Part shown: positions 20,286 through 29,986 of the stretch, in pieces | Layout of the letters: every line of letters begins with the position of its first letter | Position numbering within the stretch: position 1 is the first letter of the stretch | Assembly: GCA_028683555.1 (NCBI GenBank) | Contig: JAQUHN010000007.1 | Location: 1-47,536, forward strand | Direction: 5' to 3' | DNA length: 47,536 bases | Origin: Geobacteraceae bacterium | GTDB taxonomy: Bacteria; Desulfobacterota; Desulfuromonadia; Geobacterales; Geobacteraceae | Notes under the pieces: generated by a model | The model's input: the letters and a program-made list of their open reading frames with translations, nothing else | Told to the model about the DNA's origin: nothing | The model's database searches: none | Translations under genes and position numbers: made by a program

Positions 20286-20795
20286 CTAGCGGTTCTTTTC
20301 GAGATTTTCCACGACCGTCAATCCCGCGGCCTGCAGTTTTTCCCTGTCATTGGCCCGTCCCAGGGAGACGGTAATATAGTAGCCGTCTTTGAGAATATGC
20401 AATCCCGGCGGCGCCATGAAGTTGTCATCACCGACACCGTCGATCCGCTCCGCGCCACTGAAGGCTTGTTGCGTTGCTTGGTAGATAGACTCCGGGGTAG
20501 TGCCGGACGCCAGGGTTTTCTTGTTCATGAAGGCCGCCTGCGACAGCCCCACCTGCAGCATGGAGTTACCCTTGTCATAGACGCACAGTTTCTGCCCCAC
20601 CACCGGCTGCTCGGTGACCCGGCACTCGCCGAAATCGATGCCGGTGAGGGCCTTGGCATCGTCCTTCGAAAACAGCATCGCCGGCTCGATAATTTTTGCC
20701 GAACCGGTTTCCGTGCTATCCTGTTTGCTTTTACACGCCACCAGCACTACGGCCGACACCAGCAGAACAATCGCAACCAGACATGTTTTTTTCAT
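20286..20795 (-). CDS. Small lipoprotein of unknown function
   Basis: Predicted 169-aa lipoprotein inside the heme cluster. [21 protein letters not shown] is signal peptide plus lipobox (VLVAC). The mature part carries a two-Cys region ([20 protein letters not shown]) that could form a disulfide, then [20 protein letters not shown] and GYYITVSL. The pattern is loosely like DUF3558-type lipoproteins, but I would not assign it. The ATG at 20795 has GGAGGGG 5 nt upstream. It lies 93 nt after cobA-hemD and 61 nt before hemB, so it is likely cotranscribed. Confidence 0.75.
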   Translation of the reverse strand: MKKTCLVAIVLLVSAVVLVACKSKQDSTETGSAKIIEPAMLFSKDDAKALTGIDFGECRVTEQPVVGQKLCVYDKGNSMLQVGLSQAAFMNKKTLASGTTPESIYQATQQAFSGAERIDGVGDDNFMAPPGLHILKDGYYITVSLGRANDREKLQAAGLTVVENLEKNR

Positions 20796-20888
20796 AACAA
20801 CCCCTCCTGCAACGGGATACTTTCCAGCCCGAAATTCGGTATAGGTAAGGAAAGTTTTGCAACCACAACCGGCATCTGTCAAAAAGTT

Positions 20889-22427
20889 TCAGCGTGAGGA
20901 GAAATACTGTACGACCTCTTCCGTCAAGGTTTCAATGGTTGCCCTGTGCGGCTCGATGTCGACCCGAAGTCCCAGTTCGCGGCAGGTGGCGGATGTGATC
21001 GGACCGATGGAGGCGACGGCAACCCCCTCCAGGAGGTGAATGAGCCGGTTTTCGCCGACCAGCGCGGCAAGATTGGTGACCGTTGACGAAGACGTGAAGG
21101 TTACGCAATGGATGCGGTGCTCCTCCAGGGCATCGAGCGCCTCCCGGGAAATGCAATCCGGGATCACGGTTCGATAGGCAATGGGCGCCACCACCTCCAT
21201 GCCCAGTTCAGCCAGCCCCTTGGGAATCACGTCCCGCGCCCGGTCGGCTTTCGGATAGAGGGCCTTCTGCCCGGCGCCACCCAGTTCGGCAAACTTCCGC
21301 ACAACTCCTTCCGCATGATAACCGGAAGGGAGCAGATCGGGCCTGATGCCTTGGGCGGCAAGGGCCTCACCGGTCTTCGAGCCGACAGCAGCGACCCGGC
21401 ACGGCCCCAGTGCCCGGCTGTCGAATCCCAACGCATGGAGGCGCTCGAAAAAAAAGCTCACGCCATTGGCCGAGGTGAAGATCAGCCAGTCGTAACCGGC
21501 AAGAGCGGAAATCGCCTCGTCCAGCTCATCGAAGCTTTCCGGAGGGATAACGGCAATGGTCGGACATTCCAGGACATGGGCGCCGTATCCCTCGAGCAGA
21601 CAGGAGAAGGCCCCGGCCTGGTCGCTGGCCCGGGTAACCAGAATCCCCTTGCCGAACAGGGGACGGCTGTCGAACCAGCGGAGCTTGTCCCGCAGACGCA
21701 CCACATCGCCGACGATGGTAACAGCCGGTGCCTTGAAACCTTCCTTGAGCGCCTTCTCGGCGATATCGGCGAGGGTCCCGGTCAAGACCTCCTGCTCCGG
21801 ACGCGTGCCCCAGCGGACCAGCGCCACCGGCGTCTGCGGCGCTCTGCCATGGACTATGAGATTGGCGGCAATCTGGGCGAGATTTTTCATCCCCATATAG
21901 AACACCACCGTGCCGCTGCCCAGGGAAAGCTGCTGCCAGTCTATCCCCGACACCTCCTTGCCGCTGCTCTCATGGCCGGTAACAAAAGCGACCGAAGTGG
22001 TAAAATCGCGGTGGGTCAGCGGGATGCCGGCATAAGCCGCCGCCCCTATCGCCGCGGTGACCCCGGGAACGATTTCGAACGGGACAGACGCCGCCACCAG
22101 TGCTTCGCACTCTTCACCGCCGCGACCGAAGATGAAGGGGTCGCCCCCCTTGAGCCGCGCCACCACCTTGTCCTGCAGCGCCTTCTCCACCAGCATCTCG
22201 TTGATCTGCCACTGTTCACGGTTATGGGCGCCGCCGACCTTGCCGGCATAGATCAGCTCCGCATCGGGGCGGGCGAATGACAACAGCCTTTTGTGTGCCA
22301 GGTAATCGTAGAGGATGACATCGGCCCGGGCAATGCACTCCCGCCCCTTGAGGGTCAACAGGCCCGGATCGCCGGGACCGGCACCGATCAAATAGACATA
22401 TCCGATTTTTTCAGGTTTCATCGTCAT
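20889..22427 (-). CDS. cobA-hemD: Fused uroporphyrinogen-III C-methyltransferase / uroporphyrinogen-III synthase
   Basis: Two enzymes on one chain (512 aa). Residues ~1-245 are SUMT/CobA, which methylates uroporphyrinogen III to precorrin-2: VYLIGAGPGDPGLLTLKG, YDYLAHKRLL, VVARLKGGDPFIFGRGGEE and VPFEIVPGVTAAIGAAAYAG. Residues ~255-510 are HemD, which closes and inverts ring D: GILVTRASDQAGAFSCLLEG and YDWLIFTSANGVSFFFERL. The fusion puts production of uroporphyrinogen III and its diversion to siroheme/cobalamin together. Start is uncertain: ATG at 22427 or 22421, or GTG at 22442. A strong hairpin separates it from hemC. Confidence 0.95.
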   Translation of the reverse strand: MTMKPEKIGYVYLIGAGPGDPGLLTLKGRECIARADVILYDYLAHKRLLSFARPDAELIYAGKVGGAHNREQWQINEMLVEKALQDKVVARLKGGDPFIFGRGGEECEALVAASVPFEIVPGVTAAIGAAAYAGIPLTHRDFTTSVAFVTGHESSGKEVSGIDWQQLSLGSGTVVFYMGMKNLAQIAANLIVHGRAPQTPVALVRWGTRPEQEVLTGTLADIAEKALKEGFKAPAVTIVGDVVRLRDKLRWFDSRPLFGKGILVTRASDQAGAFSCLLEGYGAHVLECPTIAVIPPESFDELDEAISALAGYDWLIFTSANGVSFFFERLHALGFDSRALGPCRVAAVGSKTGEALAAQGIRPDLLPSGYHAEGVVRKFAELGGAGQKALYPKADRARDVIPKGLAELGMEVVAPIAYRTVIPDCISREALDALEEHRIHCVTFTSSSTVTNLAALVGENRLIHLLEGVAVASIGPITSATCRELGLRVDIEPHRATIETLTEEVVQYFSSR

Positions 22428-22467
22428 TTTTTTCTGCACCACTCACCAGGTTAGTAGATAATGTGAA

Positions 22468-22497
22468 ACCTGCCAGGTTGCCGAAAACCTGGCAGGT
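22468..22497 (-). terminator. Intercistronic hairpin between hemC and cobA-hemD
   Basis: ACCTGCCAGGTT (22468-22479) and AACCTGGCAGGT (22486-22497) form a perfect 12-bp stem with a 6-nt loop. On the minus strand it is followed by TT only, so it is a poor terminator; partial termination, transcript processing or mRNA stabilisation is likelier. Confidence 0.5.
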
Positions 22498-22522
22498 CTT
22501 CATCCCGAACGCCTTACCACGT

Positions 22523-23455
22523 TCATTTGTCCCGTCCGTACACCTCGCGCAGGATCTCCCGTCCACCGTCGGCCAGCAGACGCTCGGCAAGCTCCGTTCC
22601 CAGGGCAAGAAAAGACTCCGGCGGCCCGGAAATGTTTCCCCGTACCGTCCGTGCCCCGTCCACCGAGGAGATGAAGCCGGTGAGCCGCAGTTGCTCGCCG
22701 TCCGTTTCGCCGAACGCGGCAATGGGAACCTGGCAGCCCCCCTCGCAGCGCAGCAGGAAGGCCCGTTCGGCGCCAACGGCCCGCTGCGTCTCCGGATCGT
22801 TGAGAAACGAAATCAACCGGACCAGATCATTGTCATCGAGGCGACACTCAACCCCCAGCGCACCCTGGCCGATGGCCGGCAGCGACACCTGCAGCGGCAG
22901 GTACTCGGTCACCCGGTCGCTGAAGCCGAGCCGCTTCAGCCCCGCCGCCGCCAGGATAACCGCATCCAGCCCTTCACTGTCCAGCTTGCCGAGCCGGGTT
23001 GCCACATTGCCGCGAATCACCACCATTTCCAGGTCGGGTCGCAGCGCCAGCAGTTGAGCCTGGCGCCGAAGAGCGCTGGTGCCGATCCGCGCCCCCTCGG
23101 GCAGATCGGCAAAACAGAGCCCGTGGGAAACGAGCGCATCCCGCGGGTCCTCCCTTTTGGTAATGCAAACCAGCCCGAGGCCCGGCGGGAATTCGGTCGG
23201 CACGTCCTTCATGCTGTGCACGGCAATATCCACCTCACCGGCGAGCATCGCCTCCTCGATCTCCTTGACAAACAGCCCCTTGCCGCCCACCTGGGCCAGC
23301 GGCACATCCAGTATCTTGTCGCCGGTGGTCTTGATCTTGACCAGCGTTACGTCCAGCTCCGGATACCGCTCGAGAATTCGGGCACGTACCCATTCAGCCT
23401 GCCAGAGGGCCAGCGGACTGCTGCGGGTTCCAATTTTCAGTATGTTCGGTGTCAT
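22523..23455 (-). CDS. hemC: Hydroxymethylbilane synthase (porphobilinogen deaminase)
   Basis: Polymerises four porphobilinogens to hydroxymethylbilane. The 310-aa protein opens LKIGTRSSPLALWQAEWV and includes KTTGDKILDVPLAQVGGKGL, AVHSMKDVPTEFPPGL (catalytic Asp region absent of changes) and RIGTSALRRQAQLL. The cofactor-attachment Cys is in RCEGGCQVPIAAFG. The ATG at 23455 with GGGAG about 9 nt upstream gives the normal N-terminus; the frame is open 46 codons further without support. It lies 55 nt after hemA. Confidence 0.97.
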   Translation of the reverse strand: MTPNILKIGTRSSPLALWQAEWVRARILERYPELDVTLVKIKTTGDKILDVPLAQVGGKGLFVKEIEEAMLAGEVDIAVHSMKDVPTEFPPGLGLVCITKREDPRDALVSHGLCFADLPEGARIGTSALRRQAQLLALRPDLEMVVIRGNVATRLGKLDSEGLDAVILAAAGLKRLGFSDRVTEYLPLQVSLPAIGQGALGVECRLDDNDLVRLISFLNDPETQRAVGAERAFLLRCEGGCQVPIAAFGETDGEQLRLTGFISSVDGARTVRGNISGPPESFLALGTELAERLLADGGREILREVYGRDK

Positions 23456-23510
23456 CGTCTGGTTCTCCCGGAAAAGAGGATTTCCATCCTGCATCCTTTT
23501 GCCGCTGTTG

Positions 23511-24824
23511 CTACTCCTCACCGTTATCCGGCGGAACATCATTCTGCATCGCAAGCGGCTCGGGGGAGAGGGCAAACAGGCTGCGCAGGGCATCCAGGTA
23601 AAGATCGGTCCGGTTTCCCTGGCCCGGTTGCTTCAGGACGTTGGTGGGAACATGGAGCAGCTTGTTGACAAGGGCGTTGGTCAGCGACTCCAGCCGCTTT
23701 TCTTCCTCCGGCGACAGGTCTTTCCATGCGGCGCAGGTTTTTGCCAGCTCGGCCCGGCGAATATCCTCGAAACGGGAACGCAGGGCAACAATCGTCGGCA
23801 CCACCTCAAGGGAAGAGAGCCATGCCAGAAACTGGCCGATCTCCCCGGCAACGATCTCCTCGGCCTTTTGCGCCTCGCGACGGCGCTGCTCCAGGTTGAG
23901 CTCGACAACTCCCTGCAGGTCATCGGTATTGTAAAGATAGACATTCTCCAGGTTGTTCACTGCCGGGTCGATGTCCCTCGGCACGGCGATGTCGATGAAG
24001 AACATCGGCCGCAGCTTGCGGCGCCGGAGCACCTCGGCCACCTCCTTCGGCCCGATGATGTGATGGCAGGCCCCGGTGGAGGACAGAACGATATCGGCCT
24101 TGTGCAGGTGATCGAACAGATCGTCGAAACGGACCGCCCGACCGCCGAACTCACCGGCAAGCCGCTCACCCCGTTCCAGGGTCCGGTTGGCAACGAAAAC
24201 GTCGCGGACGCCGCTGGACACGAAATGCTTCGCCGCCAGCTCACCCATCTCCCCTGCGCCGATGAGCAGTACCGCCTTGTCGGACAGGTCGCCGAAGATT
24301 TTTTTCGCCAGTTCCACGGCGGCAAAGGCGATGGATACGGCGGACGATGCAATACGGGTCTCGGTCCGCACCCGTTTGGCCACCGAAAAGGCCTTGTGCA
24401 GAAAGCGGTTGAGTACCAGGCCGGAGGCCTTGTATTCCGCGGCGTAGCCATAGGCCGCCTTTATCTGGCCGAGGATCTGCGGCTCACCCACCACCAGGGA
24501 ATCAAGACTCGCTGCGACCCGGAACACGTGGCGAATGGCATGCTCGCCATGGTAGCCGTAGAGGTGGGGCTCGACACCGTCAAAGGGCAGATCATGAAAA
24601 TCGGCCAGGAAGCGCTTGATACGGGCAATCCCGGCAGCGATGTCGCGGGTCACGGCATACACCTCTACCCTGTTGCAGGTTGAGACGATGACCCCTTCTG
24701 CAATATCGGGGAGCGCAACCAGCTGGCGAAGCGGCGCTTCAATTGCGTTGGCATCGAAGGCCAGCTTTTCCCGGATTTCTATGGGAGCCGAATGATGGGA
24801 AAGTCCCACGACGATAATGTTCAT
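23511..24824 (-). CDS. hemA: Glutamyl-tRNA reductase
   Basis: Reduces glutamyl-tRNA to glutamate-1-semialdehyde with NADPH, the first committed step of tetrapyrrole synthesis by the C5 route. The 437-aa protein starts [20 protein letters not shown] and has the catalytic Cys in [14 protein letters not shown]. The NADPH-binding region is [19 protein letters not shown], and [15 protein letters not shown] and [13 protein letters not shown] complete the set. The C-terminal dimerisation helix is present. It lies 10 nt after the ccsA-like gene. The weak upstream AGGT suggests translation coupled to the preceding gene. Confidence 0.97.
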   Translation of the reverse strand: MNIIVVGLSHHSAPIEIREKLAFDANAIEAPLRQLVALPDIAEGVIVSTCNRVEVYAVTRDIAAGIARIKRFLADFHDLPFDGVEPHLYGYHGEHAIRHVFRVAASLDSLVVGEPQILGQIKAAYGYAAEYKASGLVLNRFLHKAFSVAKRVRTETRIASSAVSIAFAAVELAKKIFGDLSDKAVLLIGAGEMGELAAKHFVSSGVRDVFVANRTLERGERLAGEFGGRAVRFDDLFDHLHKADIVLSSTGACHHIIGPKEVAEVLRRRKLRPMFFIDIAVPRDIDPAVNNLENVYLYNTDDLQGVVELNLEQRRREAQKAEEIVAGEIGQFLAWLSSLEVVPTIVALRSRFEDIRRAELAKTCAAWKDLSPEEEKRLESLTNALVNKLLHVPTNVLKQPGQGNRTDLYLDALRSLFALSPEPLAMQNDVPPDNGEE

Positions 24825-24834
24825 TGTGTCGAAA

Positions 24835-25650
24835 TTACCTGTAGCTGTGGAGCCCCGGCAGCAGCAGATTTACGCCGAGGAAAGTAAACAGGAGCACGCA
24901 AAAGCCGACAATTGCCAGGATGGCCGCCCGGCTGCCCCGCCAGCCGGTTGTCAGCCTGCCGTGAAGCAGTGCGGCATAGACGAACCAGGTGATCAACGAC
25001 CAGGTCTCCTTCGGGTCCCAGCTCCAGTAGGAACCCCAGGCGGTTTCCGCCCAGATGGCGCCGGTAATGATCGCGACCGTCAGCAGTGGAAAACCGATCG
25101 TCAGGCAGCGATAGTTGATGTCGTCGAGAATTTCCAGCGAGGGCAGCCGGCGGTACAGGGCGCCCAGCTTCTTCTTTTTCAGGAAATGCTCCTGCAGCAG
25201 GTACATGACACCGGCGCAGAACGCAATGGCAAAAGCGGCATAGCCGGCAAAGGCGGTAACCGTATGGATCCCGAGCCATCTGCTTTGCAAGGCCGGATTC
25301 AGCGGCACGATGGCCGAGGGAAAAGTTGCCGAGACAAGCATGACGATCAGCGCCAGCGGCGTTACAAAGGAACCGAGGATAGCGGCCCGGTAGCGATGCT
25401 GAAAGGCAATAAAAACGCCGACAATGGTCAGGCTGAAAAACGACAGCGACTCATGGAGGTTGGTAATGGGGGTATAGCCGGCTTCCAGGTAGCGGAAAAA
25501 GGTGAACAGGCAATGGCAGAAAAAGCCTGCCGCCAGGACCCAGCGGGAAACCCGGCCAACCACATTGCTGGGGCGAACAAGGTACAAGAGGTAGAGGAGC
25601 GTCGCCGCACCGTACAGCAGCAGTACCAGGAGATGGAAATGCTCGCTCAT
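24835..25650 (-). CDS. ccsA: CcsA/HemX-type cytochrome c assembly protein
   Basis: Polytopic membrane protein of 271 aa with about eight hydrophobic segments. It carries the tryptophan-rich WWD motif [18 protein letters not shown] and conserved His residues ([15 protein letters not shown], and HGRL near the end) typical of heme-handling CcsA/CcmC/HemX proteins. It probably takes part in heme delivery for c-type cytochromes, which Geobacter-type organisms make in quantity, or modulates HemA level as HemX does; the placement immediately before hemA fits either. ATG overlaps the preceding stop (ATGA, 25647-25650). Confidence 0.88.
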   Translation of the reverse strand: MSEHFHLLVLLLYGAATLLYLLYLVRPSNVVGRVSRWVLAAGFFCHCLFTFFRYLEAGYTPITNLHESLSFFSLTIVGVFIAFQHRYRAAILGSFVTPLALIVMLVSATFPSAIVPLNPALQSRWLGIHTVTAFAGYAAFAIAFCAGVMYLLQEHFLKKKKLGALYRRLPSLEILDDINYRCLTIGFPLLTVAIITGAIWAETAWGSYWSWDPKETWSLITWFVYAALLHGRLTTGWRGSRAAILAIVGFCVLLFTFLGVNLLLPGLHSYR

Positions 25651-26321
25651 TCTGCTACCCCTTTCTCAAGTCCCAGTTCACAGAGACTGAATCCGGGCCC
25701 GGCAATCTCCCGCAGCAGGCGATCAACGGCATCCGGCGAATCGCCGCGCAGCAGACCCGGCAAATCATGGGAAATAAGGGAATGCAGAATTTCCTTCACC
25801 GCATGACAACCCTTTTTCGAGGAGAGCAGTTTTTCCCGGACCGCCCCCAGAATCCGCAGCACTTCCCCATACTCCTCACCAAAACGGGCTTCCAGCTCCT
25901 CCCGGATTTCCCGGGCCAGCACCGGGCATTTGCCCCCGGTGGAAACGGTCAGCAGCAAATCGCCCCGCGCCACGGACGCCGGGGTAGTGAAATCGCTCCG
26001 CTCCGGCATATCGGCGATGTTCGCCGGAATCCGCCATTCGGCGGCCTCTTCGGCCACCGCGTTGCTGATGGTGCGATCCCCGGTGGCGGCAAACACCAGG
26101 AAGGCGCCGGCCAGGTCGCCGCGCCGGTAATCCCGGGCGAGATGGGTTATCCGCCCCTTATCCAGCAGCCCCCGCAGCCCCCGGGAAAGTTGCGGGGCAA
26201 TGACCGTCACCAATGCCCCCGAATCCAGTAACGTTCGGCACTTGCGCTCGGCAACCGCACCGCCACCGACAATAATGGCGACCTTGCCGCGAATGTCAAT
26301 ATTGATGGGGTAATACTTCAT
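25647..26321 (-). CDS. Precorrin-2 dehydrogenase / sirohydrochlorin ferrochelatase-type (CysG N-terminal, Met8p-like)
   Basis: Oxidises precorrin-2 to sirohydrochlorin with NAD+ and may insert Fe2+ to make siroheme. The 224-aa protein reads MKYYPINIDIRGKVAIIVGG, then GAVAERKCRTLLDSGALVTV (Rossmann glycine motif), and later VFAATGDRTISNAVAEEA and VARGDLLLTVSTGGKCPVLA. These match the CysG N-terminal domain family. It heads the tetrapyrrole cluster; with cobA further down it completes a siroheme branch. Start ATG 26321 has AGGG about 8 nt upstream. Whether it also chelates cannot be told from sequence alone. Confidence 0.92.
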   Translation of the reverse strand: MKYYPINIDIRGKVAIIVGGGAVAERKCRTLLDSGALVTVIAPQLSRGLRGLLDKGRITHLARDYRRGDLAGAFLVFAATGDRTISNAVAEEAAEWRIPANIADMPERSDFTTPASVARGDLLLTVSTGGKCPVLAREIREELEARFGEEYGEVLRILGAVREKLLSSKKGCHAVKEILHSLISHDLPGLLRGDSPDAVDRLLREIAGPGFSLCELGLEKGVAE

Positions 26322-26701
26322 ATTCCGATCCCTGTGGCAGGAGCTGAGAGGGGAAAAAGATCCTGCAAAACGGCACTCTTCCGCTAGTAACGACAGACCC
26401 GTGCAAGTTTACCACAGCATCCGGACGTGATGGAGAAATTTTTTCAGCACGCTTCCGCCAAGTCCTCCCTGAACGAGGATTGCCGCACCCGGCAAGCATG
26501 CCGGGTACCGTGGATGTCATTTTCTTGCCCCTGCTCCTGGAGTTATACCGACAAATCCCTTCATTTCAAGGCCTGCTCGCCAAACGCCATGGTCACAACC
26601 AGTGTTCCTCCGGGGACTGGGAAAAGTTGAAAAAAGTGCTATATGAAAGGATATACTGATCACCCCAGCCATGGAGCTTTTTCTGCATCGGAGGTGTTCC
26701 C
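26322..26701. other. Divergent intergenic region
   Basis: Holds the promoter region of the tetrapyrrole cluster (minus) and of the lipoprotein at 26702 (plus). A plus-strand TTGAAA (26627-26632) and TATACT (26652-26657) are 19 nt apart, a plausible weak promoter. An inverted repeat CCCGGC-AAGCAT-GCCGGG sits at 26488-26505. No further gene is supported. Confidence 0.4.
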
Positions 26702-27106
26702 ATGAAAAGTCCGGTTGTCCCACGCTTCGTCGCAGCAGTGCTGGTTGTCACGACGATCACCGCATGCGCTCCATCCATGCCCTACATGCTGGGCAATGGT
26801 TTCTACTCGGAGAGCTATTCCAAGGCCCAGATGCAGGCAGCGGCAAATAACGGAAAGGTCAAATTTCTCGGAAAGTTCACCGAGGACGGCACAGCATGCG
26901 GCAACTATGTCCAGGAAGCCACCGACAACAACCTGGTTCTTCCGGTGGTCAAGTCGCAACTGGCCAGCTTGGGCGGCAACGCGGCAGACAATATCGTAGC
27001 GAAATGGAACTTTGCCGATTTCATGCTTGGCATCACTCTCCTGCCGGCGATTCTTGGTTGCCGCAGTTACACGATCAGTGGTGAAGCCTTGCTGGTGCAG
27101 CCGTGA
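26702..27106 (+). CDS. Small lipoprotein, TRL-like in size, unknown function
   Basis: 134-aa predicted lipoprotein: signal peptide FVAAVLVVTTITAC with the lipobox Cys at residue 22. The mature part contains YSKAQMQAAANNGKVKFLGK, a second Cys pair (ACGNYV, LGCRSY) and one hydrophobic stretch (WNFADFMLGITLLPAILG). Ribosome site GGAGGTG 6 nt upstream of the ATG. I do not recognise a characterised family. The neighbouring Fe-S gene starts 46 nt downstream on the same strand. Confidence 0.7.
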   Translation: MKSPVVPRFVAAVLVVTTITACAPSMPYMLGNGFYSESYSKAQMQAAANNGKVKFLGKFTEDGTACGNYVQEATDNNLVLPVVKSQLASLGGNAADNIVAKWNFADFMLGITLLPAILGCRSYTISGEALLVQP

Positions 27107-27151
27107 ACGAGTTGTACGGATGTGCCTTCAGCAAGCTTTCCGGGAGTGGTT

Positions 27152-28000
27152 ATGGAACAGGTAATCCGCAATGAAATTGTCCGCTTTGTGCGTGAAAGTC
27201 CGGAAAACCGGTTCCCGGACAGCGAGCAACCCTATTTCGAGAAACCGCTGATCGGTTTCGCCGCAGCAGACGACCCGCTATTCAGCGACTACAAGCAGAT
27301 AATCGGCGAATTTCATCTGACCCCGGCGGAGATTATGGCAAACACCTACGGAGAACAGCTCGGGGTGGCAAGAACCGTCATCTGCTGGATCCTGCCGATA
27401 GCCGGAACGACCCGGGCAGGCAATCGCAAGGAAAAGCTGCGGCCATGCCGCGAGTGGGCACTGACCCGCGCATACGGAGAACAGTTCAACACCCGGCTCC
27501 GCATGCATCTGTCAGAAATGCTCGGGCTCTGGGGTGCCCAGGCCGTTGCCCCGCTTCTTTCCGGGCTGTGGCGCCCGGTCATGGACCCACGGATCGGCAT
27601 GGCCTCCACCTGGTCGGAACGTCACGCGGCCTATGCCGCGGGCCTTGGCACCTTCAGCCTGAACGACGGCTTCATCACCGACAAGGGGATCGCGCATCGC
27701 TGCGGCAGTATCGTCACCGACGAAGCGATCACCGCGACGGAGAGAACCTGCAGCACCCCCTGGAGCAACTGCCTGTTCTGCCGCGAGGGAAGCTGTGGCC
27801 TTTGCATTCGGCGCTGCCCGGTGGGGGCGCTTTCACCCCAGGGGCACGATAAGGAAAAGTGCCAGGCATACGTGTACGGCGAATTGCGGCGGTCCGCCGG
27901 AGAGCTTTACGGCGTCATGGAAACCGGTTGCGGGCTCTGCCAGACAAAGGTGCCATGCGAATCAAGGGTGCCGGCCGGCCGGGCGCACGGCGGCGAGTAA
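27152..28000 (+). CDS. QueG-like (COG1600) double [4Fe-4S] protein
   Basis: 282-aa cytoplasmic protein related to epoxyqueuosine reductase. The family block AAGLGTFSLNDGFITDKGIA is followed by HRCGSIVTDEAI and a ferredoxin-like region, CLFCREGSCGLCIRRCPVGA. A second Cys group follows (CQAY and GCGLCQTKVPC). True QueG carries a cobalamin-binding DUF1730 and usually ends longer, so this is likelier a paralogue of unknown substrate. ATG at 27152 is preferred for GGGAGTGG 3-8 nt upstream over a GTG at 27122. It follows a lipoprotein gene closely. Confidence 0.78.
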   Translation: MEQVIRNEIVRFVRESPENRFPDSEQPYFEKPLIGFAAADDPLFSDYKQIIGEFHLTPAEIMANTYGEQLGVARTVICWILPIAGTTRAGNRKEKLRPCREWALTRAYGEQFNTRLRMHLSEMLGLWGAQAVAPLLSGLWRPVMDPRIGMASTWSERHAAYAAGLGTFSLNDGFITDKGIAHRCGSIVTDEAITATERTCSTPWSNCLFCREGSCGLCIRRCPVGALSPQGHDKEKCQAYVYGELRRSAGELYGVMETGCGLCQTKVPCESRVPAGRAHGGE

Positions 28001-28137
28001 CGCACCCCTGTTATCCTTTCCTTTACCATGGAACCGGTGTTACGGCAGGCACTATTTCCCTCATTTCCTGATTCACAACACTCCCCCTAAAGTATTACTA
28101 AAAAAAGCCGATACTATATTTACCGAAATTGTCGTTG

Positions 28138-28149
28138 CTTGCGCGCAAG
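28138..28149. promoter_or_regulatory. 12-bp perfect palindrome upstream of fapA-like gene
   Basis: CTTGCGCGCAAG, 73 nt before the FapA-like start. Possible operator; no protein can be named. A possible -10 (TACTAT, 28112-28117) lies just upstream without a good -35. Confidence 0.3.
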
Positions 28150-28221
28150 TCACTGACACAGGGTCGCACACGTTAACGAAAAGCACCGCCGTTATCGAAC
28201 CGATCCGATGGGGAGGCGGAC

Positions 28222-29853
28222 ATGACGCAAAAAGACCTGCCAGACAGCGGGGTAACCTTTGTCATGGCTGAAGACGGAAAAATGCTGCTGGCCGTATGCG
28301 AACCGGTTGCCGCCATGACGCCGATCGACAAGGAGCAGGTGAACCAGATTCTTGCCAGTCAGGGATTTGCGGACCTGTTCATTTTTGCCGAAGCCCTAGA
28401 CAAGCTGGTGAAACAGTATAATGCCGGGTCAGGATTCACCCTTGTCGTTGGTGAGCGCCGCGACGGCGCTTTTGCCCTGGACATCGACGCCGACCTTATG
28501 CAGGCACACCTTACCATGACCCCCGCTTGCGGTGGCCAGCCGGTTTCCGCTGACCGGATTTACGCGGCATTGCAGGAACAGGGCATTACCTTCGGCATCC
28601 TCGATGATACCATTGAAGCCTCGGTTGCCAAAGGCTATACCAGAAACAAATTGATCGCTGAAGGCACCCGTCCGACAGCAGGGGATGACGCCCAGTTCAT
28701 CAGCCTGCTGCGGGAGGTCAAGAACTCGCGCCTGCATTGCGACGACATGGCTACAGTCGATTATCGCAACTTTGGCGACCTCATTACCGTTAAACCGGGT
28801 GATCCGTTGATGCGGCGGCTACCAGCCAGCGACGGCAAGCCGGGCACCACTATCCTCGGTTGCCCGGTAGCGGCACCAAGGGGAAATGATCTCCAGTATT
28901 CGCCGTTAATCAGCGGAACCGTCCGGCACAAGGATGACCCTGATCTGCTGGTAGCGGCAATTTCCGGGCAACCGTTTCTCCTGCCGCACGGCGTTACCGT
29001 GGAGCCGGTCATTACCATCAAGGATGTTGACCTGGCCACCGGCAACCTGGATGTCGATGGATCACTCACTATTACCGGCGACGTAAAGCCGGGCATGCGG
29101 GTAAAAGCCACCGCCGATATCGTTATACAAGGCATGGTAGAAGCGGGACATGTGGAAGCAGGTGGTGACGTTGAAATACGCGGCGCGATTATCGGCCAGG
29201 GCGAGCCGAGGATCGGTACGGAAGGACTGAATCCGGCTGCGGCCATGATACGGGCGGCAGGCTCGGTGAAAGCGCTTTTCGTGGAAAACGCCCGTATCAC
29301 CTCCGGTGCCGACATAATAATCCGTGAATTCGTCATGAAAAGCGAGCTGAACGCCGGCAACAGCATCCTGGTTGGCGAATCGGAATCGAGCAAAGGACGC
29401 ATCATCAACTCCGTATGCCGTGCCGCTGCCAAAATCGAAGCAATAACCATCGGCTCACGGTCAGATACCGGTACCGTGCTGGAAGCCGGCGCAGATCCGG
29501 CGGTTCAGGAGAAATTCACCATGGCAAAGCAAACGATGCACGGCAAGCAAAGAGAGTTTGAAGAAGCCTGCAAAGCACTACAATACTTCCGGGATACGCC
29601 AAGTAGCGTCACTGCTGTTGAACTACAAGAGAAAGAGCTAGCCGTATCCCGACTGCAGACGGAAATCCAGGAATTGACCGGACAGCTAAAACGGCTGAAA
29701 AGAAGGTTTGACCTGTTCGGCAGCGCCGAGATCAAGGCAACACGGCAGATTTATAGCGGGGTAAGGATCAGAATCGGAGAAAAGACCCTGCTGCTGGATA
29801 ACGATATGGAAGGCGCAACTTTCTACTTGGGAGAAAACGGCATCACCTTCTGA
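28222..29853 (+). CDS. FapA (DUF342) family protein
   Basis: 543 aa. Residues ~150-500 carry the DUF342/FapA pattern: KPGDPLMRRLPASDGKPGTT, ISGTVRHKDDPDLLVAAISG, then right-handed beta-helix turns (DGSLTITGDVKPGMRVKATA, VEAGHVEAGGDVEIRGAIIG, ARITSGADIIIREFVMKSEL, each a separate stretch). A coiled coil follows (~440-505), then a short C-terminal IRIGEKTLLLDNDMEGATFY. FapA-type proteins affect flagellar assembly or polar localisation in Vibrio and are widespread in Geobacter with unclear roles. Ribosome site GGGGAGG upstream. It ends convergently with rpiB. Confidence 0.85.
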   Translation: MTQKDLPDSGVTFVMAEDGKMLLAVCEPVAAMTPIDKEQVNQILASQGFADLFIFAEALDKLVKQYNAGSGFTLVVGERRDGAFALDIDADLMQAHLTMTPACGGQPVSADRIYAALQEQGITFGILDDTIEASVAKGYTRNKLIAEGTRPTAGDDAQFISLLREVKNSRLHCDDMATVDYRNFGDLITVKPGDPLMRRLPASDGKPGTTILGCPVAAPRGNDLQYSPLISGTVRHKDDPDLLVAAISGQPFLLPHGVTVEPVITIKDVDLATGNLDVDGSLTITGDVKPGMRVKATADIVIQGMVEAGHVEAGGDVEIRGAIIGQGEPRIGTEGLNPAAAMIRAAGSVKALFVENARITSGADIIIREFVMKSELNAGNSILVGESESSKGRIINSVCRAAAKIEAITIGSRSDTGTVLEAGADPAVQEKFTMAKQTMHGKQREFEEACKALQYFRDTPSSVTAVELQEKELAVSRLQTEIQELTGQLKRLKRRFDLFGSAEIKATRQIYSGVRIRIGEKTLLLDNDMEGATFYLGENGITF

Positions 29854-29986
29854 AACCGGAGATTCTCGCCAGCACAACCCCCTCATACCTGCGGGACAAA
29901 TCTATTTCCCTCATCCTGCCAAAGGCAATCCTGCCCCACTCTGGCGCCCATACGTGCCCCGTCCTTTCCTCTTGCAACCACCAAAC

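Noticed and set aside
21108-22280. 390-aa plus-strand open frame
   Set aside because: Antisense to cobA-hemD, GC-rich frame effect, composition unlike a real protein.
23079-24683. 534-aa plus-strand open frame
   Set aside because: Antisense to hemC/hemA, which are unmistakable.
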